The notes beneath the pieces were generated by a model. It searched no databases and was not told the DNA's origin. It saw only the letters and a list, made by a program, of their open reading frames with translations. A DNA stretch of 64,000 bases from Hymenobacter armeniacus (lineage in GTDB: Bacteria; Bacteroidota; Bacteroidia; Cytophagales; Hymenobacteraceae): positions 310,001 through 374,000 of the forward strand of contig NZ_JACXAC010000005.1 of assembly GCF_014699055.1 (NCBI RefSeq). Direction: 5' to 3'. The first letter of the stretch is position 1; each line of letters starts with the position of its first letter. The translations under genes and the position numbers were made by a program. Below are positions 7,981 to 17,021 of the stretch, in pieces.

Positions 7981-9518
7981 CTCGTTCTGGTGGATTTCTT
8001 CAGGGGGTCACTCTCGGTTACTTCCAGTCCTTGCACGCCTTTCAGCACCAGCAGCGGCGCCGCCCCGGCCTTGTCAGCCGATACGTGCCGCAGGCCCGCG
8101 CCTTGCACATCCACGAGCATCAGGGCCGGCCGCGTTTCGGCGCCCAGCAGGTGCAGGCTCACGTCGTGCAGCTCAACGTTGCGGGCGTGGCGGATGTAGC
8201 AGCCGTAGGCCGGGCCCACACCCAGCTTCTGGGGTTCGGGGTAACCTTTCTCGTCCTCCGGCAAGTCCTGCTGAATGGCTGCTGCCGATGCCGCGTCCAG
8301 CGGCTTGTACCAGATGTTGATGTTGCTCAAATGCACATCCTCAATGGGATGGCCCGGTACGCCGCTGATGAGCATGGCAAACCGCGAGTCGGCGTTGTAC
8401 ACATTCACGTTGCTGATGCTGATGCGGCGCAGGGCCCCCACGGGCGTGCCCGCCGGCGCCCGCAACCGGGCCCCCAGTCGCAGGAAAAACGGCGCGTTGA
8501 TGACGTCGCGCATCGTGATGTTGTCGATGACGACGTCTTCGAGCAGGCCGCCGTCCACGGTTTCCAGGGCCAGGCCGCGGCAGTAAATGAACACGCAGTT
8601 GTTGATGGCGATGTTGCGGAAGCCGCCGTTCGACTCGGTGCCGAATTTGATGCGGCCGGTGGGGCCCTCGTGGTCGGGCACGAGGGCGGCCTCGTTGCGC
8701 CGGTAGGTGCCATCCAGCAAGCTGCCGCGGTCGAAGCCGCTCACCTGGCAGTTGGTGATGGTGACGTTCTCGGTGGGCCGGGCGTAGCCGAGGGCGAAGG
8801 AGCTTTTCAGGCAAATGCCGTCGTCCCAGGGCGAATTCACGGTGCAGTTGCTCACCCGCACGTTCTGGCAGCAGTCGATGTCGAGGCCGTCGCGGTTGGT
8901 GTCCAGCTTCAGGTTGTCAATGGCGAGGTTGTCGACGCCCGTGGCCAGCAGGGCAAAATGCCCGCCCTGGCGAACCGTGAAATCCTTGAGCGTCACGTTG
9001 CGGCACAGCTTCAGGGCAATGGCCTTGTTGCCGACGGGAGCTTGGTGCGGCCCCTCGCGCGTGAGGCCCTGCCCGTAAATGGTGCCCGGCCCGAGGATGG
9101 AAATGTCCACCAGCCGCTCACCCCAAATCAGGCTGTTGTGCCAGTGGCTGTGGCCGAAATCCTGGAATTTGTCGTTGTCGGCCGGTTCCGGCGCATCGTA
9201 GCCGGTGGCGCCCACGGGCGCGGCGGCCAGCAGCACCGCGCCCTGGTCGAGGTAGAGCGAAATGTGGCTTTGCAGCCGGATAGAGTAACTGCGGTAGGTG
9301 CCCGCCGGAAAATACACCGTGCCGCCCCCCGCCTTCGCCGCCGCCGCAATGGCCCGGTTAATGGCGTCGCCGTCCAGCGTCGCGCTGTCGCCTTTGGCCC
9401 CGAAGTCGCGCACGTTGAAGCCACCCGCCGGTGGGGCCGCGCTGGCAGCACCCAAGCCGAAGAAGAGAAGAGCAAGCAGCCAGGCTCGCCGAAGCAGCAG
9501 TTTTCCGAAAAGCATCAC
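7977..9518 (-). CDS. GH28 polygalacturonase-type pectin hydrolase
   Basis: 513-residue exported right-handed beta-helix enzyme of glycoside hydrolase family 28, hydrolysing galacturonosyl linkages in pectin. The signal peptide is residues 1-28 (LLALLFFGLGAASA), followed by the family's VRDFGAKGD entry motif at 36-44. The active-site signatures are TNRDGLDID (about 207-215), the catalytic pair D232-D233 in SPWDDGICLKS, and RIKFGTES (289-296), which replaces the usual RIKT. Internal NVTITNC / IAINNCVF coil repeats are clear. The reading frame ends at a TAG inside the family C repeat, so the last residues (STRTR) border the element. It lies 123 bp downstream of the TonB receptor gene. Confidence 0.88.
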   Translation of the reverse strand: MMLFGKLLLRRAWLLALLFFGLGAASAAPPAGGFNVRDFGAKGDSATLDGDAINRAIAAAAKAGGGTVYFPAGTYRSYSIRLQSHISLYLDQGAVLLAAAPVGATGYDAPEPADNDKFQDFGHSHWHNSLIWGERLVDISILGPGTIYGQGLTREGPHQAPVGNKAIALKLCRNVTLKDFTVRQGGHFALLATGVDNLAIDNLKLDTNRDGLDIDCCQNVRVSNCTVNSPWDDGICLKSSFALGYARPTENVTITNCQVSGFDRGSLLDGTYRRNEAALVPDHEGPTGRIKFGTESNGGFRNIAINNCVFIYCRGLALETVDGGLLEDVVIDNITMRDVINAPFFLRLGARLRAPAGTPVGALRRISISNVNVYNADSRFAMLISGVPGHPIEDVHLSNINIWYKPLDAASAAAIQQDLPEDEKGYPEPQKLGVGPAYGCYIRHARNVELHDVSLHLLGAETRPALMLVDVQGAGLRHVSADKAGAAPLLVLKGVQGLEVTESDPLKKSTRTR

Positions 9519-9641
9519 GCGCGGGTCAGGTAATCGGTGGGAAGCCCACTTTACTCCTGCGCAAGAACCATTGCGTTGCGTCCGAAACCTACCTGCACTC
9601 TTCTGGCACTGCTACTTATGCCGGCGAGGACCGCAACAAGG

Positions 9642-12083
9642 CTAAAACTCCACAATGAACCCAATCGTGGGCACCACCAGCGCGTCGCTGTCGCCCAACA
9701 GAATGGGCACGGCATTGCTGCCGTCGGGGCGCAGGGGCTGGCCGTCGGTGGTGACGTAGCCGGAATTGTCGGGCAGGCGGTCGAAGGTGTAGGAAGGTAC
9801 TGAGACTGGTTTGGCCAGCAGCGCATTCTGCACGTCGACGTAGAAATCGAAGCTCAGACGGCGCAGGTTTACCTTTTTGTCCAGGCGCAAATCGAGCTGC
9901 TGGAAGCCGCCCAGGCGGCGGGTGTTGAGCTGGCTGTAATCGAGAATGCCCGTGCCCACGGCCTGGTAGCTGGCGCGGCTGGCGGCTTCGTCGTAGGGCG
10001 TGTAGGGGGCGCCGCCACCCACGCGGTACTTGGCGCCCAGCTCCCAGCCGCGGCCCAGCTGGTAGCCCAGCAGCGCCGACCCCAGGAAGCGCGTGTCCCA
10101 GGCCGTGGGCTTGTATATGCCATCCACTCCCGAAAACTCCGACCGGAAACCCGTCAGCGACACAATGGCGAAGAGCTTGCCGCTGAGCTTCTGCTGGAAA
10201 AACGCCTCGGCGCCGTAGGCCCGGCCCTGGCCGGTGCTGGTCACGGCCTCGTTGCCGATGGCATTGAAGTCGCCGCCTAGGTTGGCCAAGCTGATGCCGT
10301 TGCGCACCGACACGGGGTAGTAGGCGTATTTCTTATAAAAGCCCTCCAGCGTGAAACGGGTGGCCTTGCCGGGTAGCCATTCCAAGCCCGCCACGGCGTG
10401 GTCGGAGCGGATGTAGCGGCTGTCGGAGTTCACGCGGGCGCCGTTGGGGGCGCGGTAGCCCAGGATGGTGCTGGGCGGAATCTTGAAGTAGCGGCCCAGC
10501 GAGGCGTTGAGGTTCAGCGTGGGCAGCAGGGCGTAGCTCAGCGAGGCCCGCGGCGACAGCGTCCGGTCGAGCCGGTAGCCTTCGGTAAGGGCGGTGGTGC
10601 CATCGGTGCGGATGCCGGCCGACACCGTGAGGCGGCTGGTGGCGCCGTAGGTGCGCGTGGCCTGCACGAAGGCCCCGTAGCGCAGGAAATCGAGGTCGGT
10701 TTTGAAGCGCACGGTCACGGCCGGGCTCACGAGCTGGCCGCTGGCGTCGCGCACCTCGGAGCGCAGGCGCTGGCTCAGGTCGTTGTCGTAGTGCTGCAGC
10801 TGGATTACCGTGCCGTAGCTGTACTGCCAGCGGCCCACGCGCTTGTTCACGTCGGCGCGCAGCTTGTTTTCGGTTTCGCCGCTGCGGGCGCCCAGCTTGC
10901 GGCGGCTTTCGTCGCCGGTGTAGCCGTATTCAAAAGCATCGGCGGCGCTGTGCTGCTGGGTGCGGCTCAGGGCCACGTTCACAAAGCCGTTTTCTACTAG
11001 GTGGCGCAGGTTCAGGCCCACGGTGTAGTTCCACTGGTCGATGGTGGGGTTGGAGCGCAGCACGTATTCCTTCGAGGGCGAGCTTTTCTTGGGCGGCACA
11101 ATCTCGAAGTGGTCGATGGCGCCCAGGCCCAGGCTGGTGAGCGTGGTTTTCTCCGACAGCTTGGTGGTAGTCTTAAACTGAAAATCGTAGAAATCGGGCC
11201 GAATGGGCAAGTCAATCAGCTTAAACAGCAGCTGCAAATACGAGCGCCGGGCCGAAGCCAGAAACGTGGTGTTGCCCGTCAGCGGGCCTTCCAGCGTGGC
11301 CGCCACCTCCGTGCCCGAGGTGCGCAGGTTGCCCTGAATGCGCTCGGAGTTGCCGTCGCGCTGCCGGAACTGCAGCACCGAACTCAGCGCATTATCATAG
11401 CGCGCCTGTAAGGCCGAGCTGCTCAAGGTCACGTCCTCAATAAAGCTCACGTTGAGAATGCCGGCCGGGCCGCCGGCGCTGCCCTGCGTGGGAAAGTGGT
11501 TGATGACCGGCACCTCAATGCCGTCGAGGTAGTACACGTTTTCGTTCGGCGCGCCACCCCGGATGATGATGTCGTTGCGGAAGCCGGCCGTGCCGCCGCT
11601 GCCCCCGCCGCCCACGCCGGGCAGGCTCTGCACCACCCGGGAAATGTCGAAGTTGCCGCCCGGGTTGCTCTTGATTTCTTCGGTAGTGAGGCGTTGCACG
11701 CTCAGCGGCGTTTCGGCCGTGGCCACCCGAATGGCGCGATTGGCCGTCACGGTCACCTCGCCCAAGGCCTGGGGCACGGTGTTCAGCTCCAGGTTGAGGG
11801 TGTTCACGTTGCCGCTGCTCAGGGCAATGTTGGAGCGCACCAGTGGGTCGTAGCCCACGAAGGTGGCGCGCAGGTTGTAGGCGCCGGCCGGCACGCCCGT
11901 GAGGCGGTAGCGGCCCTCGGCATCGGTAGCGGTGCCGAATTCGGTGCCCTCCAGGGTGATGCTCACGCCGGGCAGGGCTTCCTGGGTGGCGCGGTCGCGC
12001 ACGGTGCCGGCCACGGTGGCCGTGTTTTGGGCCAGGGCGCGCAGCGAAAACAGCAGTAGCAGCAGCAGGGTAGCGATTCTCAT
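9642..12083 (-). CDS. TonB-dependent outer-membrane receptor
   Basis: 813-residue receptor. A signal peptide (MRIATLLLLLLFSLRALAQ) precedes a carboxypeptidase-regulatory-like domain (TVAGTVRDRATQEALPGVSITLEG, GRYRLTGVPAGAYNLRATFVGY; residues 24-105). A plug follows (about 115-230, with NDIIIRGGAPNENVYYLDGIEVP), then a long beta-barrel that ends in an aromatic residue (GFIVEF). In-frame codons continue upstream to 12698, but they overlap the next gene on the strand and lack a signal peptide. No SusD-like partner is present. Position just before GH28 suggests uptake of pectin fragments, but this is inference; the substrate cannot be read from the sequence. Confidence 0.85.
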   Translation of the reverse strand: MRIATLLLLLLFSLRALAQNTATVAGTVRDRATQEALPGVSITLEGTEFGTATDAEGRYRLTGVPAGAYNLRATFVGYDPLVRSNIALSSGNVNTLNLELNTVPQALGEVTVTANRAIRVATAETPLSVQRLTTEEIKSNPGGNFDISRVVQSLPGVGGGGSGGTAGFRNDIIIRGGAPNENVYYLDGIEVPVINHFPTQGSAGGPAGILNVSFIEDVTLSSSALQARYDNALSSVLQFRQRDGNSERIQGNLRTSGTEVAATLEGPLTGNTTFLASARRSYLQLLFKLIDLPIRPDFYDFQFKTTTKLSEKTTLTSLGLGAIDHFEIVPPKKSSPSKEYVLRSNPTIDQWNYTVGLNLRHLVENGFVNVALSRTQQHSAADAFEYGYTGDESRRKLGARSGETENKLRADVNKRVGRWQYSYGTVIQLQHYDNDLSQRLRSEVRDASGQLVSPAVTVRFKTDLDFLRYGAFVQATRTYGATSRLTVSAGIRTDGTTALTEGYRLDRTLSPRASLSYALLPTLNLNASLGRYFKIPPSTILGYRAPNGARVNSDSRYIRSDHAVAGLEWLPGKATRFTLEGFYKKYAYYPVSVRNGISLANLGGDFNAIGNEAVTSTGQGRAYGAEAFFQQKLSGKLFAIVSLTGFRSEFSGVDGIYKPTAWDTRFLGSALLGYQLGRGWELGAKYRVGGGAPYTPYDEAASRASYQAVGTGILDYSQLNTRRLGGFQQLDLRLDKKVNLRRLSFDFYVDVQNALLAKPVSVPSYTFDRLPDNSGYVTTDGQPLRPDGSNAVPILLGDSDALVVPTIGFIVEF

Positions 12084-12130
12084 GGACAGGGAAGCAACAA
12101 GCCGGGCAAAAGGTTGGGCCAACGGCCGGA

Positions 12131-12613
12131 TTAAGAAATGGTGACTCCGGCGGCGCTCAGCAGATGGGCGCGGTACACCTGAAACAGGCAGCCGCCCAGC
12201 AGCCCCACGCGCACCAGGTTGAGCACGTTCCAGCGCAAGGCCATGGCCGGCAGTTGGGCTTGCTGGGCGGCGAGGTCGCCAAAAAACAGCTGCAAGTTGA
12301 GCTGGGTGACGATGTAGCCCGTGAGCAGCAGCGCCGCCAGCCCCAGCAGCGAGGCCTTGGCAAGCCGCCCCCGCAGTCGCGAGCCCGCCGGCGCCCGGTA
12401 CCAGCTTGCCCACACCGCTGCCATGGCCAGTTGGGTAAGCGGGACGTAGTAAAAAATGGGGTTGGTGCTGGTGAAATAGCCCTGCCAGGCCGCAAGCTTG
12501 GCGGCTGTGCTGCTGAGCATGTTCGGCGCCAGCACCACGGCTTCGTAGAAATTGCCGAAGAACCACTGGGCGGTGCCAAGCAACCCAAAAAGGAGCAAAA
12601 AACGATTGGCCAT
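12131..12613 (-). CDS. Small four-helix membrane protein (DUF1772-like?)
   Basis: 160-residue integral membrane protein with four predicted helices (FLLLFGLLGTAQWFFGNFYEA, NPIFYYVPLTQLAMAAVWAS, ASLLGLAALLLTGYIVTQ, VLNLVRVGLLGGCLFQVY). The layout resembles small DUF1772-type membrane proteins, but assignment by eye is weak. ATG 12613 is preferred over ATG 12637 because the hydrophobic helix then begins near the N-terminus. The gene follows a Crp/Fnr regulator gene on the same strand after 105 bp, an arrangement that suggests the regulator controls it. Confidence 0.6.
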   Translation of the reverse strand: MANRFLLLFGLLGTAQWFFGNFYEAVVLAPNMLSSTAAKLAAWQGYFTSTNPIFYYVPLTQLAMAAVWASWYRAPAGSRLRGRLAKASLLGLAALLLTGYIVTQLNLQLFFGDLAAQQAQLPAMALRWNVLNLVRVGLLGGCLFQVYRAHLLSAAGVTIS

Positions 12614-12718
12614 AGTCGGCGACGGAGAAGGTTGCATAAGCCAGCTGCGAAAGGTTTATGCAAAATTCCGCCCCCAACCGCCTGGTCCGAGTTGTCAATT
12701 GGCAACTTCGGCGGCGCC

Positions 12719-13270
12719 TTATTTCTTGGCCCGTAGCCGGCTGAGGCTGGTGGGCGTGATGCCCAAAAACGACGCCAGGTGCTTTAGCGGCACGCGTTGG
12801 GCCACGCCGGCCAGCTTGCGGTAACGCTGCTCCGCGGTTTCGGTCTGGAACGCCAAAATGCCGTCAACGAGCCGCAGGAAGGCTTCTTCCCACACTTCGC
12901 GCACCACGGCCTGCCAGCCCGGCACCGCCTGGAAGAGCCGAAAATGGGCCGGGCGCGGCAGCCGCCACACGCGCATGTCTTCCAGGGCCTGGATGGAAAA
13001 CCGCGACGGCCGCCCCGACTTGAAGCTTTGCAGCTCCGTGAACAGGTTGCCCTCGAACGCCAGCCAGCCGGTTATCTCCCGCTCGCCCACCTCGTGAAAA
13101 ATGCGGCAGCCGCCGCGCTCCACGAAGAAATAATATTCGCACACGCGCCCCGCTCGCAACAAGTAGTCGTCTTTGCGAAAATCTACGGGCTCAAATTCGG
13201 CGGCAATCAGCGTGGCTTCTTGTTCGGTGAGCGCCGCGTATCGGCGGATGAGCAGAACCAACGGGGACAT
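12719..13270 (-). CDS. Crp/Fnr-family transcriptional regulator
   Basis: 183-residue regulator with an N-terminal cyclic-nucleotide-binding-like beta barrel (FRKDDYLLRAGRVCEYYFFVERGGCRIFHEVGEREI...) and a C-terminal helix-turn-helix (VPLKHLASFLGITPTSLSRLRAKK) that ends the protein. There are no Fnr-type clustered cysteines, so a ligand other than an iron-sulfur cluster is likely. ATG 13270 gives the normal family length; codons upstream are low-complexity. It lies upstream of the small membrane protein gene and divergent from the fasciclin gene. Confidence 0.85.
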   Translation of the reverse strand: MSPLVLLIRRYAALTEQEATLIAAEFEPVDFRKDDYLLRAGRVCEYYFFVERGGCRIFHEVGEREITGWLAFEGNLFTELQSFKSGRPSRFSIQALEDMRVWRLPRPAHFRLFQAVPGWQAVVREVWEEAFLRLVDGILAFQTETAEQRYRKLAGVAQRVPLKHLASFLGITPTSLSRLRAKK

Positions 13271-13488
13271 GGGGCGTGGAAAAGGCGATGGAAGAAGCAA
13301 ACCAAGAAACGGCGCAGCCGGGCAGTGGCCTGGGCCGCGCATCAGCAATTCTATTCGGCAAATAACCAGCGCAATGATTTGCGGCGAGGGCTAGAAGGCA
13401 AGAAAAAATACTGTCGAGGCAATCCGCTGGCTCAGCCAGCGGCGTAGGTGGGTCATACTCTTCAATAACCAATCATTTCTTTATTCAG

Positions 13489-14052
13489 ATGAAAAAGACG
13501 TTGTTTTCCCTCGCTTTCGTTGCCTTGTTTAGTGTTGGTGCTACCACCACCGTTTCGGCACAGGCTGCCAAAACCGTGATGGTGGGCGGCGCGCCCATGT
13601 ACCCCACGAAGAACATCGTGGAAAACGCCGTTAACTCGAAAGACCACACCACGCTGGTGGCCGCCGTGAAAGCCGCGGGCCTGGTCGAAACCCTGCAGAG
13701 CGCCGGCCCCTTCACCGTATTTGCCCCCACCAATGCCGCCTTCAACAAGCTGCCCGCCGGCACCGTGGAAACCCTGGTGAAGCCCGAGAACAAGGCGACC
13801 CTCACCAAAATCCTGACCTACCACGTGGTAGCCGGCCGCATGACCGCCGCCGACCTGATGAAAGCCATCAAAGCCGGCAAAGGCACCGCTACCCTCAAAA
13901 CCGTGAGCGGCGGCACCCTGACCGCCATGGCCAAGGGCAAAACCATTGAGCTGAAGGACGAAAAAGGCGGCGTGTCGACCGTGACCATCGCCGACGTGCT
14001 GCAAAGCAACGGCGTGATTCACGTGGTGAACACCGTGCTGATGCCTAACTAA
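13489..14052 (+). CDS. Secreted fasciclin (FAS1) domain protein
   Basis: 187 residues: a signal peptide (MKKTLFSLAFVALFSVGATTTVSAQ), then one FAS1 domain spanning about 40-186, with the two conserved blocks FTVFAPTNAAFNKLP (near 77-91) and the C-terminal NGVIHVVNTVLMPN. FAS1 proteins are secreted adhesion or matrix-associated proteins; the ligand is unknown. It is a single-gene unit followed directly by a strong rho-independent terminator. Confidence 0.9.
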   Translation: MKKTLFSLAFVALFSVGATTTVSAQAAKTVMVGGAPMYPTKNIVENAVNSKDHTTLVAAVKAAGLVETLQSAGPFTVFAPTNAAFNKLPAGTVETLVKPENKATLTKILTYHVVAGRMTAADLMKAIKAGKGTATLKTVSGGTLTAMAKGKTIELKDEKGGVSTVTIADVLQSNGVIHVVNTVLMPN

Positions 14053-14074
14053 TTAGCGGAAGCTAGCAAAGTTG

Positions 14075-14111
14075 AAAACCGTCGTGGGCGAAGGCCTGCG
14101 ACGGTTTTTTT
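14075..14111 (+). terminator. Rho-independent terminator after the fasciclin gene
   Basis: The stem AAAACCGTCG / CGACGGTTTT (14075-14084 with 14099-14108) has a 14-nt loop and a run of T, 23 nt after the stop codon. Confidence 0.85.
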
Positions 14112-14361
14112 GTGTGCCACGCCACTCGGCCCGTTCGCGCCCCGGCCCCGGCGCCCTGAAATTCCGGCCAGCCGGCCCTGCAAAAGGCGTGAGTTGTAGT
14201 ATCTTGCTTTCACGATGAGCGACGTGTGCCGCGGTGCGCGTTCGCGAGTCGGGCACGATGGCCAGCACCGCGGCGCCCGTCGGGGTGTGGGGTGGCGGCA
14301 GCCCGCCCCGGGCCCCAAGCGTTGCTGCCCACGCAGTCTCCGTTGTCTTTCTGAGCTTTTA
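14112..14361. other. Gene-free stretch with a 10-bp hairpin; possible small RNA
   Basis: I see no convincing protein gene here. A plus-strand frame from ATG 14215 is very rich in Arg/Pro/Gly and runs through the terminator, so it is probably not real. The arms GCCGCGGTGC (14228-14237) and GCACCGCGGC (14265-14274) are perfectly complementary. A weak -7-like box (TATCTTGC near 14201) lies upstream and a terminator at 14362-14410 downstream, which together would bound a transcript of about 200 nt. This is a hypothesis only. Confidence 0.3.
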
Positions 14362-14410
14362 ACAAACGCAAAAACCGCCGCCGGCCTCAGCCAGCAGCGG
14401 TTTTTTGTTT
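14362..14410 (-). terminator. Rho-independent terminator of the DnaJ-TPR gene
   Basis: An inverted repeat of AAAACCGCCG...GCCAGCAGCGGTTTTTT lies just beyond the stop codon of the minus-strand DnaJ gene, with T-runs readable on both strands, so it may also stop plus-strand transcription. Confidence 0.75.
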
Positions 14411-14434
14411 GGTGCGCGCCCGGGGTGCCAGCCG

Positions 14435-15574
14435 CTAGCGGCATTCGGCCTCGGCGGCGCGGGCATACTCGTAGCCCAGGCGCAAGGCGCGGCGATAAAA
14501 CTCGCACGCCGATGTGGTGTCGCCGGTGTGGGCCGCCAGGCGGCCCAGCAGAAAGTGCGTGCGGCCATCGGCGGGCCGGGCCTGCAGCACGTGGAAGTAG
14601 TCGGCGCGGGCGGCGTCGTAGCGGCCCAGGGCCGCAAACGCCACGCCGCGCACCTGCACAAACTGCCACGGCGGCCCGGCTCCCGTGCGCTGGCGCTGGG
14701 CCAAGCCCTGGGTGAGGTCGGCCACGGCTTTCTCCGGTTGGTTGAGGTCGAGCAGGCGGGCTTTGCCCCGCGCCAGGTAGGCGGCGCTCAGGGTCGAATC
14801 CAGCGTGAGGGCGCGGTTGAAGCTGAGTTCGGCCGCGGCGGGACGGCCCAGGGCGGTTTCGCAGCGGCCCAGGCGGTAGAGCAGGTCGGCGGCCACGCGG
14901 CGCGGCGGGCGCTGCAGCAGGGCCGCCTGAAAATCGGCCCGGGCGGCCTGGGGGTTGTGGTTGAGCAGCAACTCCAGCTCGCCGCGGCGGCGCAGGGCGG
15001 GGGCGTAGTCGGGCCGGAAGTGCAGGGTTTCTTCCAGGAAAGCGTGCGCGGCGGCAAAGTTGCCGTTGGCGTAGGCGCGCAGGCCGTCGTCGTAGTTGCG
15101 GTTGGCCGAAATGCGGTCCATGGTCACCTTCACGGCCAGCGAAAACACCACCAGGCCCAGAATGAAGAGCAGGGTGAGGCCCCAGTCGCGGGCGTTGAAG
15201 CGCGGCTGCTGGCGCGGAATGCGCTGGTAGTGCCGCTCGCGGCTGCCGGCGGGCGGGCGGGTGCGCAGCGGGACGGGCGGCGGCATGGGCACGCCGTACA
15301 CGTGCTGCGTGGCGGGGCGGTGCTGCTGCTGGCGGCGGGCTTCCTCGACGCGGCGGGCGGCCTGCTGCAACTGGAAATCGTAGGTGGCCCGGCGGCCGGG
15401 GTCGCTCAGCACGCCGTAGGCCACGGCCACGGCCTTGAACTGGTCTTCGTACCGGACGTCGCCGCCGTGCTTATCGGGGTGGTAGCGCACCACCAGCTGC
15501 CGGTAGGCCCGCTTGATGTCGGCGGCCGCGGCGGTGGGGGCTACTCCAAGAACTTGGTAATGATTCTGACTCAC
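14435..15574 (-). CDS. DnaJ-domain protein with a membrane helix and TPR repeats
   Basis: 379-residue protein starting at GTG 15574 (VSQNHYQVLGVAPTA). This start puts the J domain at the N-terminus; the frame is open upstream but overlaps the divergent gene. The J domain spans about 3-67 and keeps the HPD triad (VRYHPDKHGG), which stimulates an Hsp70 ATPase. A basic and proline-rich linker is followed by one transmembrane helix (WGLTLLFILGLVVFSLAVKV). Several tetratricopeptide-like repeats fill the rest (GLRAYANGNFAAAHAFLEETL, LLYRLGRCETALGRPAAAELSFNRAL). It is probably a membrane-anchored co-chaperone whose TPR part docks partners. Confidence 0.8.
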   Translation of the reverse strand: MSQNHYQVLGVAPTAAAADIKRAYRQLVVRYHPDKHGGDVRYEDQFKAVAVAYGVLSDPGRRATYDFQLQQAARRVEEARRQQQHRPATQHVYGVPMPPPVPLRTRPPAGSRERHYQRIPRQQPRFNARDWGLTLLFILGLVVFSLAVKVTMDRISANRNYDDGLRAYANGNFAAAHAFLEETLHFRPDYAPALRRRGELELLLNHNPQAARADFQAALLQRPPRRVAADLLYRLGRCETALGRPAAAELSFNRALTLDSTLSAAYLARGKARLLDLNQPEKAVADLTQGLAQRQRTGAGPPWQFVQVRGVAFAALGRYDAARADYFHVLQARPADGRTHFLLGRLAAHTGDTTSACEFYRRALRLGYEYARAAEAECR

Positions 15575-15722
15575 GCTACGGCAGCAAACACAAACGACGG
15601 CACAAAAGTCAGCCACGCGCCGAAATTTTCCGTAGAACCGACGCAATCTGCCGGTCTGTTTATATAGAATGGCTGAGCTTTTTCGCCCTTTTTCCTTTCT
15701 TGCCACTCCATTTTCGCGCCGT

Positions 15723-16100
15723 ATGGTCACCGACGACGACACCTCCAAAACCCCTCGCAACGACAGCCTGATTGGCAACCTGACCGGCTACCTCGACACG
15801 CGCATCGACCTGGTGCGCCTCGAAATCCAGCAGAAAGTTTCCACGGCCCTGGTGGGCACCATTCACGGCGTGATGCTGGCCGTGCTGGGCATTTTCTTTT
15901 TGATTTTTCTGAGCGTGTTTGCCGGGCTGGCCCTCAACTCGGCCCTCGACAGCGAGTTCTGGGGCTTCGGCATCGTGGCCGGCTTCTACCTGGTGCTGCT
16001 GGTGCTGGTGCTGGTGGGCGTCGACAAAGCCGCCTTCCAGGGCCTTGCCAACAAGGTGATGAAAGACACCATTTACAAATCCGACAAACGCCAAGCCTAG
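15723..16100 (+). CDS. Phage-holin-like (holin superfamily X type) membrane protein
   Basis: 125-residue protein: a hydrophilic N-terminus with an amphipathic segment (LIGNLTGYLDTRIDLVRLEIQQKV), two long membrane helices (GTIHGVMLAVLGIFFLIFLSVFAGL and FWGFGIVAGFYLVLLVLVLVGV) and a basic tail. This fits the small putative holin superfamily III/X proteins common in bacterial chromosomes; there are no other phage genes, so a phage origin is unlikely. ATG 15723 is chosen over an upstream start at 15669 because the family begins close to the amphipathic segment. The next gene follows after 6 bp. Confidence 0.7.
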   Translation: MVTDDDTSKTPRNDSLIGNLTGYLDTRIDLVRLEIQQKVSTALVGTIHGVMLAVLGIFFLIFLSVFAGLALNSALDSEFWGFGIVAGFYLVLLVLVLVGVDKAAFQGLANKVMKDTIYKSDKRQA

Positions 16101-16106
16101 CCTGCT

Positions 16107-17021
16107 ATGAGTGACCTGCAAAATCCCCTGTTTGACGAAGAAAAAGAATTTCTCGAACGCAAAAAGCTGGAGTACGAGCGCGCCCTGCGCGGCGACGTGG
16201 ACCACATCAAGGACCAGTCGCTGAAAGTGGGCAAAATCGCGGCCGTGGGCGCGGGCCTGGCCGGCGGCATCTGGCTAATCAGCAAAGCGTTTGGCGGCAA
16301 AAAGAAAAAGAAGCACAACCCTTACGTGGAGGAAGAAGGCGACTACGACTACCGCGGCGCCGAAAGCCACGGCTACCACAACGGCTTCGATACCCACGAG
16401 TTTGACCGGGACGGCGACGCGTACGACCCCGAGGACGAAACCGGCCGCGGCTACTACACCGCCGGCAACGGCAAGCGCTACCAAAGCAAGTTCTACCGCA
16501 AGTCGGCCGCCGACTCGGCCCGTGCATTTGTGGAGCAGGACGAGCCCGAGCAAAGCCACGAGGCCGACGACCTGGGCTTTGGCGGCAAGCCGTCGGCCAC
16601 CGATGCCAGCGCCAGCGGCCAGCAGGGCTCGTTCCGCGACCCCGAAGAATTTGAGGACGACCCTTTCCAGGACCTGCCCTACGACGACAGCCGCCGCCTG
16701 CCCGCCTCGCACGCCTTCGACGACGCGGCCGCCCTGGCGCCCAACCGCGCCAACGGCCGCACGCGCTTCGTGGCCGACGTGCTGCAGTCGTTTCTGAAGT
16801 CCGACACGGGCAAGGTGCTGGTGGGCCAGGTGGCCGCCGTGGCCCTGGCCCTAGTGTCGAAAAAGGTGAGCGAGTTTTTGCCGTCCGCCAAAAATTCGGA
16901 CGCTACTTCCGACCTTGCGACTTCGGCGGGCTACGCGCCCGCCGAAACGGGGTTTGCCCCCGCCGCCTCGTCTGTCTCCCTAGATTCCCCGGATGCGTCC
17001 ACCCACTCCCAGTCTTTATGA
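16107..17021 (+). CDS. Acidic low-complexity protein with one hydrophobic segment
   Basis: 304 residues with no recognised family. The N-terminal 50 residues are charged and helical (EKEFLERKKLEYERALRGDVDHI), followed by a glycine-rich hydrophobic stretch (VGKIAAVGAGLAGGIWLISKAFGG) and a lysine cluster KKKKK. A long acidic, tyrosine-rich disordered middle follows, then a second hydrophobic region (GKVLVGQVAAVALALVSKKVSEF). Six bp after the holin-like gene and overlapping the GGGPS gene by 29 bp, it is clearly in the same operon, and I infer a role at the membrane. Confidence 0.65.
   Translation: MSDLQNPLFDEEKEFLERKKLEYERALRGDVDHIKDQSLKVGKIAAVGAGLAGGIWLISKAFGGKKKKKHNPYVEEEGDYDYRGAESHGYHNGFDTHEFDRDGDAYDPEDETGRGYYTAGNGKRYQSKFYRKSAADSARAFVEQDEPEQSHEADDLGFGGKPSATDASASGQQGSFRDPEEFEDDPFQDLPYDDSRRLPASHAFDDAAALAPNRANGRTRFVADVLQSFLKSDTGKVLVGQVAAVALALVSKKVSEFLPSAKNSDATSDLATSAGYAPAETGFAPAASSVSLDSPDASTHSQSL

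Noticed and set aside
9642..12083. SusC/SusD-type polysaccharide utilisation pair.
   Set aside because: No SusD-like lipoprotein gene follows or precedes the receptor in this window, so I do not call the pectin block a classic SusCD locus.
12084..12698. N-terminal 205-codon extension of the TonB receptor frame.
   Set aside because: It lacks a signal peptide and overlaps the small membrane protein gene on the same strand; MRIATLLLLLLFSLRA is a clear signal peptide start.
14215..14715. Plus-strand ORF of 166 codons beginning at ATG 14215.
   Set aside because: Composition is dominated by Arg, Gly and Pro, it reads through the terminator at 14362 and then runs opposite to the DnaJ-TPR gene; it looks like GC-rich chance reading.
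15723..16100. Prophage remnant suggested by the holin-like protein.
   Set aside because: No capsid, tail, integrase or lysin gene is near, and this family is widespread on chromosomes outside phages.
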